Assembly (NCBI RefSeq): GCF_028009165.1 | Contig: NC_079243.1 | Coordinates: forward strand, 2,294,001-2,358,000 | Source: Akanthomyces muscarius | Lineage: Eukaryota; Ascomycota; Sordariomycetes; Hypocreales; Cordycipitaceae | DNA: 64,000 nucleotides | Reading direction: 5' to 3' | In this document: one piece after another, positions 9,729-21,078 of the stretch | Numbering within the stretch: position 1 is the first letter of the stretch | How the letters are laid out: every line of letters begins with the position of its first letter | Notes under the pieces: model-generated | What the model saw: only the letters and a program-made list of their open reading frames with translations | The model's database searches: none | Told to the model about the DNA's origin: nothing | Position numbers and translations under genes: made by a program

Positions 9729-10850
9729 TATGGCGGTTTGACGATGCAGTAGCCTAAAAGACCCCAACAAGCCAGCCAGTCAACACTGAAAGAGAACTTG
9801 GGATATTCCGAGAGTTTCCGCGCAAAAGCACCTCGAGAAAATAGACAAGGCTACAAAAGGAAGCATGGAGTGCTGCGCAGTGACTGATGCGCGTCAGAGA
9901 CAACTGTGTGGGGTCTGCACGCTTCAGCTCAACATGCAGGCCATTCCGCTAAATGGGGCCAACCCGGCCTGCCCACGCTCTGAGACACAATTTGTGATGC
10001 TTTGATATTGAATTTTGGCTGTATGCTGTGTAACTTTATGTTCGTGGCAATGTCTGTGATTGAGCAGTCACCGACGGAAAGTTTGCTCAGGTGACAAGAG
10101 CGGTGTGTTAGTTGTCACGTAGTCTACCATTTCGAACACCGAGGGCGAGAAGCGTTCTCTTGCTGTGCATCTCTGGATGTAGCTATCCCGGATATTTCCG
10201 AAAAGGGATGGATAGATGCTTGCTGTTTTGCAGGCGTCAAGACCATCTCCCAGTCTCATAAAACTTTGGTAGAAAGAGTAAGCCAACAGACGGCTTGAAG
10301 AAGCAAAGAAGCAGGTAACTGTGGCCTCATTCACTGCTGATAAAGCTTCCTTACCAACTCGAATCAGCCATTTATTTCAGGTAATTGCCACTCTTATACT
10401 TAACTATTCTGGACGACTTTTTTTGTGTATTATTTTAATATAATAAGCTCCTTTATAGGTTGCTTCTGTGTTACCTGGCAGTGAGGCTCTCATTGATCCG
10501 CCTTAGACAGTGTACACTAAGATGAGATGAGGCGGGATGGGAGCTGCTTCGTAAATATCAGCACAGCCCGGATGAGGGTTTGATAAAACCGCCTAGGAGG
10601 CCAGATGTGGCCATAATATTTATTTTTTCCATCTCATCTTACTTCCATCGTCCTCAGGGATTTTTTCCAGCGACAACCGACGCCCGCAACCAAGGGCGCT
10701 GTGAGATGATTTTGCAACATCCATCATTAACCCCTCACTAAGCTATAAACTTCATCACGACCATCGGCCTCCGTCACAGCTGCATCGATTGACGGCAAGC
10801 AAGAAAACGCTGAGCACTTCTACGAATGAAGACAACATAAGACACACACC
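9729..10850. other. Intergenic, no supported gene
   Basis: About 1.1 kb between the UstYa-like start and CAB2. An open minus-strand stretch at 10068-10334 lacks a good start, splice context or recognisable domain. The right part probably contains the CAB2 promoter. Confidence 0.5.
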
Positions 10851-11999
10851 ATGGCATCGTCGCAGTCTGTGCAGGCCGAGGACGCCTACTTCTCGTCCAA
10901 TCCGCCGCCGCGCCTGCTGGCCTCTCACCTGGCGCAGGCCGAGTCCTTCATCACCGCCCACGCCGCCGCCGGCCACCGCGTCGTGCTCATCACGTCTGGC
11001 GGCACGACGGTCCCGCTCGAGAAGCAGACGGTGCGCTTCATCGACAACTTCAGCGCCGGCACGCGCGGCGCCACGTCGGCCGAGTACTTTCTCTCCGCCG
11101 GCTACGCCGTCATCTTCCTGCACCGCGAGTTTAGCCTGCAGCCGTACTCGCGGCATTACACGCACGCCAAGGACTGCTTCCTGGATTTCCTGGACGAGGA
11201 TGAGGGTGGTGCTGGCCGTGGCGATGATGCCACGAGGGTGGTGGTACGCAAGCAGGACCAGAGCCGCATCCTCGACGTCCTGCGCGAGTACAAAAAGGCC
11301 AAGCGCAGCAACATGCTCCTGATGCTGCCGTTCGTCACCATTGGCGACTACCTGCACGAGCTGCGCGGCATCGCGCGGCTGATGCGCCCGCTCGGGCCGT
11401 CGGGCCTGCTGTACCTGGCCGCGGCCGTGTCCGACTTTTTCGTGCCGCCGGAGCGCATGTCGGAGCACAAGATCCAGTCCACCAACGCGGTGCAGGCGCT
11501 CCAAGACCGAGCCAAGGAGAGCGGCGGCGACGGCAGCAAGAGCAGCAGCGGTGGCGACGAGGACGAGACCTTTGACAACTTTGACGCGTCGCGCGTGCCG
11601 CGCTCCAAGCGGCTGGTCGTCGACCTCGACCCGGTGCCCAAGTTCCTCGAGAACCTCGTCGACGGCTGGGCGCCCGAGGGCATGATTGTCAGCTACAAGC
11701 TCGAGACGGACCCGGCCATCCTCGTGCACAAGGCCCGCACCAGCCTCGACCGCTACCAACACCATCTCGTCATCGGCAACCTGCTGACCACACGTAAGTG
11801 GGAGGTGGTCTTTGTGAGCCCCCGCCGCGAGGACAAGTGGCTGCGCGTCGCCCGCCAGGGCGGCTGGGGGGAGGCCGAGGGCCGGCCGCTCCGCGCGGAC
11901 GAGCTGCCGCCGGAGGAGCCCGCGGAAGAGATTGAGGCGCTGATCATCCCGGCCGTGTCGGAGCTGCATGATGTGCATATCGCGTCTAGGAAGGCGTGA
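10851..11999 (+). CDS. CAB2: Phosphopantothenate--cysteine ligase (PPCS)
   Basis: A single exon of 382 residues. The enzyme joins 4'-phosphopantothenate and cysteine in the second step of coenzyme A synthesis in the cytosol. Family features are visible: SGGTTVPLEKQTVRFIDNF near residues 46-64, SAGTRG immediately after (nucleotide-binding part of the DFP-like fold), HREFSLQPYSRHY, LLYLAAAVSDFF with the Ser-Asp typical of eukaryotic PPCS, and HKIQS. Two low-complexity insertions (DEDEGGAGRGDD and a Ser/Gly/Asp-rich run near residues 223-240) are probably surface loops. The coding GC is high, so a long antisense ORF covers the gene and should be ignored. An AATAAA at 12155-12160 is a candidate polyadenylation signal. 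Confidence 0.93.
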   Translation: MASSQSVQAEDAYFSSNPPPRLLASHLAQAESFITAHAAAGHRVVLITSGGTTVPLEKQTVRFIDNFSAGTRGATSAEYFLSAGYAVIFLHREFSLQPYSRHYTHAKDCFLDFLDEDEGGAGRGDDATRVVVRKQDQSRILDVLREYKKAKRSNMLLMLPFVTIGDYLHELRGIARLMRPLGPSGLLYLAAAVSDFFVPPERMSEHKIQSTNAVQALQDRAKESGGDGSKSSSGGDEDETFDNFDASRVPRSKRLVVDLDPVPKFLENLVDGWAPEGMIVSYKLETDPAILVHKARTSLDRYQHHLVIGNLLTTRKWEVVFVSPRREDKWLRVARQGGWGEAEGRPLRADELPPEEPAEEIEALIIPAVSELHDVHIASRKA

Positions 12000-12154
12000 A
12001 AGAGGCGCGTATGGCTGATTATGTGATGCACGGGCCAGAGAGTTTGCGGCAAGATTGCCTTGACGAAGCGAACGCGTGCTCAAGTGCAGATCAATAGTGC
12101 TGAATCTGGTGGCAGTATACAAGCGTATTTACCTTAAAGCCATATTAGTAAATG

Positions 12155-12160
12155 AATAAA
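12155..12160 (+). terminator. Candidate poly(A) signal of CAB2
   Basis: AATAAA followed by further A-rich sequence lies about 155 bases after the CAB2 stop. This is a normal position for a fungal 3'-end signal. Confidence 0.4.
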
Positions 12161-15070
12161 AAAAATAAAAACAAAGCTCAAGCTCCGACGTTTACGTTCA
12201 TAACTCAGGCCGTGGTGTAACACAGCTCCAATGTACGTTTGCCGCTTACTCCAGTCTTGTCATCTAAACAGAACTTTTCTTGACGTTGCCAGGCTCATCG
12301 ACTAAGTTGGGAGCTTCCACCGCGCGCAGTATTTCTACAAAATGTTTCTGTGGCGCAGCCGACTAGACATAGCTATCAGTCCATATTCCTGGGGATAATT
12401 CGCGAGGGAGTCTCAAAATGAGAAATTTGAGGACACAGGCGTTCTGTGCTCCGTTCTAACTTGGTTGGACTGTTCTGTCACCATTGACCTTTGCGTACAC
12501 AAACCTGATTCATGCCGGTTGCAACGGCGTGACTTTCTCAGGTATTTCAATTAGATGACGAGGCTTTTTCTTTTCCGACGGCAGGATAGATTGGACCAGG
12601 AAAGTCACAATTTCCTCTTCCTTGCGGATGGCTGCATGCAATTTGTAAGTGTCTTAAAACTTTAACTTGTAGCCCTACATCTGCCGTGTTGCGGGAGGTC
12701 TTTCCGGGAAATCCAATTGCATGGGCTGTGTTAACCCAGAATGGAAACAATAATCTTGAAATATATAAAAATGGTCAAAAAGCTCATTCAGAGGTCAAAA
12801 GCCGGTCCCTGCACGAGGCGTAGCTGTGGCTAGCTTGCTTGGCTCTGGCATTCCGAAACAATTCCAAACATTCGCGGTCCCGCAAATCGCACGAAACTGT
12901 CTGCTTTTGCAATATCATACACGAAAATGATGGTATCACCTGCCCACGTGAGAGATGTCATTGCATTACGTTTCGCAGCGTTTTGCTTCTAGGTGTGGTC
13001 TGCTACTAGTTGAAGCTTCTAACAAGGCCGTCTGGTAGCTGACTCCGTCTGGCAAAAGATGTGCACCTGTCACAGATAAAACAAAAGAATAAGGTGCGTT
13101 GCATATGCGCATCTCGACTAGTCCAAGCAGCGGCCGATCCGCCACGCCACATGGGATCGGGTCTCGCGTACGAGTCAGAATCGGCGAGCTGTTGAACGCA
13201 AAGCGGTCATGCTACGTGTAGACCCCGGCTGTCTCAGAATTCAATCACGCTCTCTTGATGACGATTCCGCTGCCAAGTCTTTTCCATTTCCCTTTTTTGT
13301 GTCATTGCGATGGATCTATCTCATTCACCCTTCTGCTTCTTATGCCTCTTTTTTGGCCAACTTCCCGACGCGTTTTAATCTCCGGGGTCTTCTCTGCGCC
13401 CACCGGACTTGAGGAAGCGCTTTGGGAAGGTCAAAGACAGCAGCGACTCCATTTCACAGCCCCTCCAACTTTACTATTCTCTTGGCTCGAGGGAACACGA
13501 ACGCTCTCGGTAGTTGGCTGCGTTGTGAACTGTGAGTTTTGCGAATTGCCGCTACTACTTTGTCGTCGCCGGCAATCACACTCTTGCTTGGCTTGCAGGT
13601 GGTTATGGGCTGGTGGTTGCAATGGCAGACGATGGTATCCCGTGTTGCCGTGTAGATCATGGCGTTTTTTGTGCAAGGCCTCCCCTGAGTCGTGCTCCCA
13701 GGGTGCTTTGGTGGACTATCCTAGTTAGTGCATCCGACCGTGGGCGAGTGATGTTGGGCGGCAGCGCAATTGACACAGTCCGCTTCCGATAACAAAGCAC
13801 CGAAAATAATACAGATTTATGTGCCTACTAATAACCTTATTGTGAGGATACGACCAAGAACATATTTAGTTCCAGTCACCGAAAAGGAACAGCGAATGAT
13901 TGAGCGTGTCACCGGCCTCGGTCGTCAGGCGGCCGAGGGATACTAATCCTACAGCAACCAGCTGTCCGCGATTCACGTTACGAAATGGTGACCAGAAACT
14001 TGGGCCTATTCTGGTGACTAACGTGGATTTAACTTGGCTCATTCGCAAGCTTATCAAAGCGTGCAAGGGCAGGCTAGCTCTGGGGTAGCATCCTTGCTGG
14101 GCCATGCACTAACAGAAACTCTCTTTGCCCTCAAAGTGCCCGATACACATGCGTGCACGACCAAATCAAAAACCCCAGGGTCCATCTGCAGTTCATCGAA
14201 CCGTCGACTGCTGATCTATCGTGTTTGCATTGAACGTTTGACTACGACCCGTTTCAAAGGCTTGCCTTTTTCGGTCAGCTCCCTTTATTCTCATTATGTA
14301 ACATAAAATCCCTCCCTCCTACTCAACTGTTTAAAGTGTGCCTGCAGCTGCGCAGATTGTGACAGTCTTGCTCGTTCCGTCGTCGCATTGCCGCCCAGAG
14401 GTCACCTTCCAGCCTGATGAAGAAGGTATCTGAATCCTATAGCATTTATCCTTCTGCAATAGGATGCAAGCCCTTTCCACTCTTCCCCTCAGCCCCAGCG
14501 CTTACGACAGAGTTAAAACTCCCATTTGCCCAACTTAGGAAGCTGGCCTGCCCCTTCCTTGCAGAGCTAAGAGTCTCGGCGCTCCATTTCATTCTGTGGC
14601 CCTCTTCCCGAAGGTACGAGGTTTTGGGGCCCCGGCGATTGGGGGAGGAATCTCGGTCGGACCAGCGTCCGGCGAGCGCCAACGCTAGTTCTCCTGTGCG
14701 CCCACCGCCAGACCTTTGTTCAAACTCCTTCGCGCCATGCTCGATGGGGCAGGTGAGCGGTGCGGCGGTGCGCCGTTTGCTCGCCCCTGGCTAAGAAAGG
14801 CACCAGTCGGGCGCCGCAGCCCGGCCACCAACCAGCGCGAGCCCTTCCTCGTTCTTTCATTGATTAGTGTTATGGATAGAGTTGGACAGGGGTATCAGAG
14901 AGAAGCCAATCAGCCCCGGCCGCGGGGTGGTCATGGGGGTAGCCAATCCGTCCTATCGCTTGGCCGATGAGGCAACGAAGGGACGCCGACGGGTTGTTGC
15001 ATCGGTCAGCCGGGGCGTGCGCAGAGGTTAATCTAGTGCTCGGAGGATGAGATTGCCTCGAGCGCACATG
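12161..15070. other. Long intergenic region
   Basis: About 3 kb between CAB2 and the metalloprotease gene. Several open frames of 60-157 codons occur on both strands, but none has a recognised domain or consistent splice sites. I see no RNA gene. The right end is the metalloprotease promoter. Confidence 0.5.
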
Positions 15071-15078
15071 TATATATA
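15071..15078 (+). promoter_or_regulatory. TATA box of the M43 metalloprotease gene
   Basis: TATATATA lies about 150 bases before the ATG at 15230. A pyrimidine-rich leader (CTCCCCCTCTCTCACCCGG and similar) separates the two, a typical arrangement for strongly inducible fungal secreted-enzyme genes. Confidence 0.5.
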
Positions 15079-15229
15079 GAGAGAGCTTGCCGGCGCAAGT
15101 GTTGCAGAATGTTTGGTTCATCATTGTCTGCTCCCCCTCTCTCACCCGGCTCTTTCTTGTATACTTACTCTCATCTCATTCTCACGGCCTCTTCACCACG
15201 AAGGAGCTCCTCTATAATACATAGCAGCA

Positions 15230-16303
15230 ATGCGTTTCTCTATCCGCCTTGTCGCTGCCCTGCTGGCCGCCGTGCCCTTGGCCGCCGCCTACCCGCCGGA
15301 GCTTTCACGCAACACCAGAGAGTTTTGCAAGAGCGAGCCCAGCCCGGAGCTGCTGGCCCTCCATGAGAAGATTGTCAATGAGGACCAGCCCACCATGGAC
15401 AAGATCGCCAAGGGCGAGGAGATAATCCAGGACGCTCTCCGCAAGGGGGACAGCGGCCTGCACGGCCGTGCCCCGGGCATGACGGTCACCAAGCGTGAGA
15501 CGGGAGAGCTCATCACCCTCGACGCCTGGTTCCACGTTGTCTACAACAGCAACTCTACCGAAGGTGGCTACATTACCGTACGCAACTCTTGTTTTCATCT
15601 AGAAGAAGGAAAGAACAGTAACTAACGCTTTGCCACAGAAAGCCAAGCTCCAGGAACAGCTCCAGGTCCTCAACAAGGCCTATGACCCCAGCAACCTCGC
15701 CTTCAACCTCGTCGGCACCGACTACACGCTCAACGCGACCTGGGCCAACGACCCGGACGCGTACGAGACGCCCATGAAGACGGCTCTGCACAAGGGCGAC
15801 TCGCGCACGCTCAACATCTACTTTGTCCCCGGTCTCGGCAACGGCGGCGTCTGCATCTTCCCCAACATGAACGCCTACGGCTACGAGGCCCTCGCCCTCG
15901 ACGGCTGCATGGTCGGCTCCTTCTCCGTCCCGGGCAGCAAGGGCCCCTACAATCTGGGCTTCACCGCCGTCCACGAGGTCGGCCACTGGTTCGGCCTGCT
16001 GCACACCTTCCAGGGCGGCTGCGACGAGAAGCGCGGCGACTTCATCGCCGACACCCCCGCCGAGGCGTCGGCCAACGTCGCCAGGTGTCCCGCCGGCCGC
16101 GACACGTGCCCGGACCTGCCCGGTCTGGACCCCATTGAGAACTACATGGACTACTCCAACGAGTAAGTAAAGCCAACCTCTTTTAGCAACCTGTTGTGTA
16201 TACTGACATGAGATGAAATAGCGCTTGCTACAGCACCTTTACTCCAGGCCAGACGAACCGCATGCGCTCCCTGCTGTCTTTGGTTCGTCTTGGCAACATT
16301 TGA
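15230..16303 (+). CDS. Secreted M43 (MEP1-like) zinc metalloprotease
   Basis: Three exons, 15230-15577, 15639-16162 and 16222-16303, encode 317 residues. A signal peptide (about residues 1-20, MRFSIRLVAALLAAVPLAAA) is followed by a propeptide-like segment. The metzincin zinc motif HEVGHWFGLLH is at residues 228-238, with the Met-turn context ENYMDYSND split by intron 2. Downstream FTPGQTNRM closes the domain. Cysteines such as those in GGCDEK and DTCPDLPG are as in the pappalysin/cytophagalysin family (M43B). It is expected to digest extracellular proteins, in nutrition or host interaction. Length matches fungal extracellular metalloproteases of this group (about 270-320). An amino-acid permease gene follows on the same strand. 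Confidence 0.92.
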
Positions 16304-17018
16304 ACTGCCTGATACTTATAATGGAGAATAATCATGGACAATTGTATATAAGATGTTGTATTTACGGGAAGAGCATGAAAGCGAGGTGGTTTCGGAGTTG
16401 GTGAGCAAGGTGGTTGAGCATTTCAATGGCGTGAAGCTGGGGAGCATACTTACTACGGCAACTTATATTTTGCCAGTATATACGAACACGTTTTTTAAAG
16501 CCTGCTCTGTGTCTACTTTAATCTCCCACGTTCGCAACATCATTCGCCGACATATAAAGCCCGCGGTACATCCACCAGGGATCCCAGGTATCACGAGGAA
16601 ACAGCGCCACGCCCAAAGGATGATCGTGGCCGAGAAACTAGTGGGTGGCTTGCAGATTCATGGCGCAAGTCAATCGTCGCCGTCCCGCCTCCGTGCATCA
16701 GCAGCACAGGTCCCCAAGTCCCGCAGCCACTGGCGTGCCATCGGGAGAGGCAATATATGCAGGTTGGCCCACCAGCTGAGACATCCCGCGCATGTACGCT
16801 GCATATGCAAGAGACTTTTGCAAATTTTCATCTCGTCACCCCTATATCACCCGCAAGCATAATAAAATCCTTTACAACTTTAGATCCCATCCTTTTTTTG
16901 CTCGAGATATTGCTTGGCGGCCGGACCTGGCCGCTCATTCGCCGCCCTACCGAAAAGCCACAATATCACTTACACGAGCAAATCCCTCGACACACGCACA
17001 CACACGCATACACCCATC
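16304..17018. other. Intergenic, permease promoter region
   Basis: About 715 bases without a supported gene. It holds the metalloprotease 3' end and the permease promoter; a CA-rich leader (ACACGCACACACACGC) precedes the permease ATG. Confidence 0.5.
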
Positions 17019-18617
17019 ATGCGCATCTTCCACTCCTCCTCCCCCGAAGCAGCGGCGGCGCCCTCGCACGTCCAGCTCGGCTACCCCACCGAGCTCGCCC
17101 GCAACCGCGGCTTCGCCGCCATCCTGGGCATGGCGCTCGCCATCACGGCCGTGCCGTACGGCATGGGCAGCGCGCTCACCAGCGCCGCGCTCTACGGCGG
17201 CGGGCAGCTCTCCATGGTCGTCGGCCTGCTCGTCGTCGTCGTCCTGGACGGCTGCGTCGCCGCGTCGCTGGCCGAGCTGGCCTCGCGCTTCCCGACCTCC
17301 TCGGGCGTCTACTACTGGTCCTACCGGCTCCTCCTCCCCAACGACAAACCCACCGGCGCATCATCGTCCTCCGCCGCGGCAGCACCGTTGGCGTACATTA
17401 CCGGCTGGTTCTGGCTCATTGGTAACTGGACCATTGCGCTGTCCGTCAACTTTGGCTTCGCGTCGCTCGTCGCGGCCACCGTGTGCATCTATCAACCCTC
17501 CTTCAGCTCGGCTTCCGCATGGCAGCTCCTCCTCATCTTCTACGCCCTCTGCCTCCTCACATTCATCATCTGCTCCCTCGGGGACTCGCTCCTCCCGTAC
17601 GTCGACCGCATCGCTGCGGTGTGGAACCTGCTCACCATCGTTGTCGTGCTCGTCGTCGTGGCCGCCACCGCGCGCAGCGGACGGCACACGGCCGCCACAG
17701 CGCTCGGCCACTACGACCCTTCCTTTTCCGGCTGGGGCCCGGGCTTCGCCTTCTTCATCGGCCTCCTCCCGCCCGCGTACACGTTCTGCGCCATCGGCAT
17801 GGTGACGTCTATGGCCGAGGAGTGCGAGGACCCGGAGACGCAGGTCCCGCGGGCCATGACGCTCTGCATGCCGCTCGGCGGCGTCGCGGCGCTCGTCTTC
17901 GTGCTGCCGCTCTGTTTCACACTCCCGCCGCAGGCCGACCTGCTCGCCGCGCCGTACGGCCAGGCGCTCCCGTACATTCTCACGCGCGTCGTCGGCGGCG
18001 GCGGGGCGGGCGCCGTCGCCGTCATGGCGCTCGTCTTTGGCGTCGCGCTCTTTTGCTCCGTGAGCATCACCACGACGGCGTCGCGCTGCACGTGGGCGTT
18101 TGCGCGCGATGCCGGCATCCCCGGGAGCCGGCTCTGGGCGCGGACCGCGGCCGGCCAGCCGCTGCCGGCGCTGGCCCTCGTCACCGTCGTCCAGATGCTC
18201 CTGGGCCTCATAAACCTCGGCAGCACCAGCGCCTTTACGGCGTTTGTCTCCGTGGGCGTCATCGGCCTCGCCGTCGGCTATCTGGTACCCATTGTCATCA
18301 GCTTAGCGACGCGGCGCCGCGAGGTGGCCACGGCGCGGTGGCGGCTGAGCCCAGCGATTGGCATTGCGGTCAATGTCGTGGCGGTACTCTGGATTGTGTT
18401 TGAGCTGGTGCTGTTTAGCATGCCGCAGGCGCTGCCGGTCACGCCCGCATCGATGAATTATGCGTCGGTCGTGTTTGTTGGGTTCTCGGTGATAAGCGCC
18501 GGGTGGTACTGCGTGGCAGGCAGACGCAGTGAGTCTTTTGCGTCATGTAATGGAATGCCATTGGCTAACTCTGGAGCAGACTTTAAAGGGCCCCCTGAAG
18601 AGACTCGCATCAACTAA
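17019..18617 (+). CDS. Amino-acid/GABA/choline-type permease (APC superfamily)
   Basis: Two exons, 17019-18528 and 18580-18617, encode 515 residues. The intron (GTGAGT...GCTAAC...GGAGCAG) joins GRR to NFKGPP, a C-terminal ending common in this fungal transporter family. Reading through it also stays open, so an unspliced form is possible but less likely. Around 12 hydrophobic segments are visible. Family signatures include GFAAILGMALAITAVPYGMGS in TM1, ASLAELASRFPTSSGVYYW and AYITGWFWLIGNW, matching the fungal GABA/choline/amino-acid permease group (Uga4/Hnm1-like). It imports small nitrogenous solutes with protons at the plasma membrane or vacuole; substrate not predictable. The open frame extends upstream of 17019, but the ATG there is the first one aligned with the family N-terminus. 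Confidence 0.88.
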   Translation: MRIFHSSSPEAAAAPSHVQLGYPTELARNRGFAAILGMALAITAVPYGMGSALTSAALYGGGQLSMVVGLLVVVVLDGCVAASLAELASRFPTSSGVYYWSYRLLLPNDKPTGASSSSAAAAPLAYITGWFWLIGNWTIALSVNFGFASLVAATVCIYQPSFSSASAWQLLLIFYALCLLTFIICSLGDSLLPYVDRIAAVWNLLTIVVVLVVVAATARSGRHTAATALGHYDPSFSGWGPGFAFFIGLLPPAYTFCAIGMVTSMAEECEDPETQVPRAMTLCMPLGGVAALVFVLPLCFTLPPQADLLAAPYGQALPYILTRVVGGGGAGAVAVMALVFGVALFCSVSITTTASRCTWAFARDAGIPGSRLWARTAAGQPLPALALVTVVQMLLGLINLGSTSAFTAFVSVGVIGLAVGYLVPIVISLATRRREVATARWRLSPAIGIAVNVVAVLWIVFELVLFSMPQALPVTPASMNYASVVFVGFSVISAGWYCVAGRRSESFASCNGMPLANSGADFKGPPEETRIN

Positions 18618-18982
18618 CAACGGCGCAGCGTTAGCACTAAGTATCAGGCACACGTTTAGAAAACTTTTATTATCAACTATACTCGTTGTATCTAAGCAGT
18701 CTAGTTGGGAGAAGCCGGGCTGGAAGTCGGTACAGCATCAACAAGCGTGTATAAGTTCAACGCTCAAAACGAGTGAATTAAACGAAAGTAAAACCAAACT
18801 CCGGGAATATGAAGCAGCAAGTTACTTTTGAGGCTACGCGTACGTCAAGCCTGTTATGGTATAAAATTGGTCGTTAAGTGTCATGGAATGTTCCGGGTAT
18901 GGTTAGGGGTTTGACCTGTGGGAATGTTCAATTCACAATGCAGTGCAACGAGTCGAAAATGGAGAAGGAAGGCGTTACGCCT
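18618..18982. other. Convergent intergenic region
   Basis: About 365 bases between the 3' ends of the permease and MFS genes. Nothing recognised apart from AT-rich 3'-untranslated sequence. Confidence 0.5.
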
Positions 18983-20453
18983 TTAGTACGCGGCGAGCCA
19001 GTTCTGCCAGCCGAGCTTGGCCGCCTTGGCCCAGATGAGGAACGCGGCGGAGCCGACATAGATGCAGCCGGTAAAAATGATGAGCTGCTGATACTCGCCG
19101 CCGTTGGCCTGGACGATGCTTCCGGCAATGGGAATGCCAATCAGGCAGGCAAAGGAGACGACGGTGTAGGTGGTGGCGTAGTAGCGGCCGTACTCTTGCG
19201 TCTTGCACATGCGGCCGATGCAGACGGGCGCGATGGCGATGCTCGTGCCGCTAGCGAAGCCAAAGAGCACGGAGAAGACGATGATGCCGGCACTGGTGTG
19301 GCCGAGCGGCAGCCAGATGCAGAGGCACGCCACGAGGGCGAGGAGCACCGACAGCAAGCAGGTGTTGAAGGCGCCGATGACATCGGCGTAGTAGCCTGGC
19401 AGGCTGCGACCGACGACGGAGCCGGCGTTCATGATGGGGATGAGGTGGTAGGCGTACGCCTGGCTGAACCCCTTGTGTATGGCGTACGTCGAGATGTAGG
19501 CGAGGGGGATGAAGAGGGAGAACTCGAGCAGGAAGATGCCAATGGTGGCGAGCGTAAAGGGCACCTGGCGGAAGATGCGCGGGTCCGGGTGCGCCGTGGC
19601 GTTTTGGGCCGGCGGGAGGCGGGACCGCACGAGCAGGATGCCGATGCTGCTGCAGACGAGGCAGATGAGGGCCACGACGCGCGTGGCCCAGCCGTAGCCG
19701 ATGCGCTCAAAGAGGTCCGTCAGCATGAGGGGGAAGATGATGCCGCCAAGCCCACCTGCGCAAGTGGCGATGCCGGTGGCGAAGCCACGACGGGCCTTGA
19801 ACCAGTGGCCGACGGCGGCGATGCACGGGGTGAAGATGAGAGACGTTCCGAGGCCGCCCAGGATGCCAAAGGACAGAATAAAGTGCCAGAGTTCTGTTGC
19901 GGTTTGTTAGTTTTGCATGACCATCCACGCATTGGGGCATTGGGGCGCGCCGGGGGTTGCAAAGACAAGACTTACTGGTGCAGAAGCTCATGCCAACCAT
20001 GGCGCCCGTGACGCAGACGGCACCGCTGATTATAAGCCACCGGGGTCCGTACTTGTCAAAGATGGGTCCAAAGTAGACGCCGCCGAAAAAGGCGAGAAAT
20101 GTGTAGATGGAGTAGATCCAGCCAACGGTGCCCTCGCTGTAGCCCTTGAGCTGGTGGTCCAGCGTGTAGGCCTGGAAGATGGCGATGCTGTTCATGAGGC
20201 CCATGGCAGAAAAGAGGGCAAAGAAGGAACCCATGACGACAATCCACGCCGCCCAGCCGCCTTCGGGATAGGTCTCTTCGTAGGAGGCGCTCGAGAGGGC
20301 CGTCATCTGCCGCTCGACCTGTCCTCCGTCCGCACCACCTTGTTGGGCATCAGCAGCTGCGGGGTGCTTGCCCGAGGCGCCGTCGGCCTCGACCTGGTAG
20401 ACCGTGTCGGGCTCCTCGTGGATGACCCGCGAGTTGACCTGCTGGACGTCCAT
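18983..20453 (-). CDS. MFS transporter, monocarboxylate (MCT) family
   Basis: Two exons on the minus strand, 20453-19976 and 19893-18983, encode 462 residues. The intron (19894-19975) has GTAAGT and CAACAG, and splicing restores the frame as CTKLWHF. A hydrophilic N-terminus of about 75 residues is followed by PEGGWAAWIVVMGSF, the entry into TM1 characteristic of fungal MCT-type carriers. FFGGVYFGPIFDKYGPRW is the loop 2-3 signature. About 12 hydrophobic segments follow. MCT-type fungal proteins move monocarboxylates, riboflavin or secondary metabolites across the plasma membrane. The substrate cannot be read. It is convergent with the permease gene. Confidence 0.88.
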
Positions 20454-21078
20454 GATGGCTCGATCTCGGATCAAAATGCCGAAGTTCCCAGGGTATAACG
20501 AGCAGCGGGCGGATCAACTCAGATCGATGTACGTCTGTAGTGGCGGAGTAAAGAGAGAGAAAAGGAGAACCTTTAGATCCATGCATAAAATTCTCAATAT
20601 TGGGTGGCAGCCCATCCATGGTCGTGGGTCACGTCTTTAATAACCTTGCGCTGCCCGCCGAGCGCCGCCGCAGAGCCGTTGTCGGGGTGGAGCGCACTAG
20701 CCTCGAGAAGAACAATTTTTTTCCTTGGCCAAGCGGCATGAGTCGGCCTTCTTTTACCCCAAACCAGGCTCGGGAATAAACAAGGTGGCTTTATAGTTCA
20801 GTGGCGGCGGATGAAGGATGCGACCCAGCTCGGCTTCGGCTTTGGCCCCCTGGTCGCGTAGGGCGCGCAACATGTATCCCACATATTCACCGCCACCATG
20901 TATTCGATCCGTCACCGTGAGGAGGCTCCTGATACCTTGTTTTTGTTCTGGGCTTTTATTTCGCCAGAGTATTAGAGACGCCTCAGTCTTTTGCCCGGAC
21001 GTTGGGATATCATTAATAGTATACATACATATAGGGATGCCAACCGGCCCAGTATCAAACTGCGCTGGTCGACGGGCC
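20454..21078. other. Intergenic, no gene seen
   Basis: About 625 bases containing the promoter of the MFS gene and the 3' end of the WBP11-like gene. No supported ORF or repeat. Confidence 0.5.

Noticed and set aside
10068..10334. 88-codon minus-strand ORF near the UstYa-like gene
   Set aside because: Considered as another member of a peptide cluster, but it has no recognisable domain, no good ATG context and no splice partners.
10755..12122. 455-codon minus-strand ORF over CAB2
   Set aside because: It is the GC-rich antisense shadow of a clear PPCS gene; it has no domain and a biased Arg/His/Leu composition.
13209..13792. Overlapping plus-strand ORFs of 67-157 codons
   Set aside because: Hydrophobic/Cys-rich translations in two frames with no signal peptide pattern, splice sites or family resemblance.
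18878..20011. 377-codon plus-strand ORF over the MFS gene
   Set aside because: Antisense shadow: Glu/Asp/Gly-rich translation with no membrane segments, while the opposite strand encodes a full MCT transporter.
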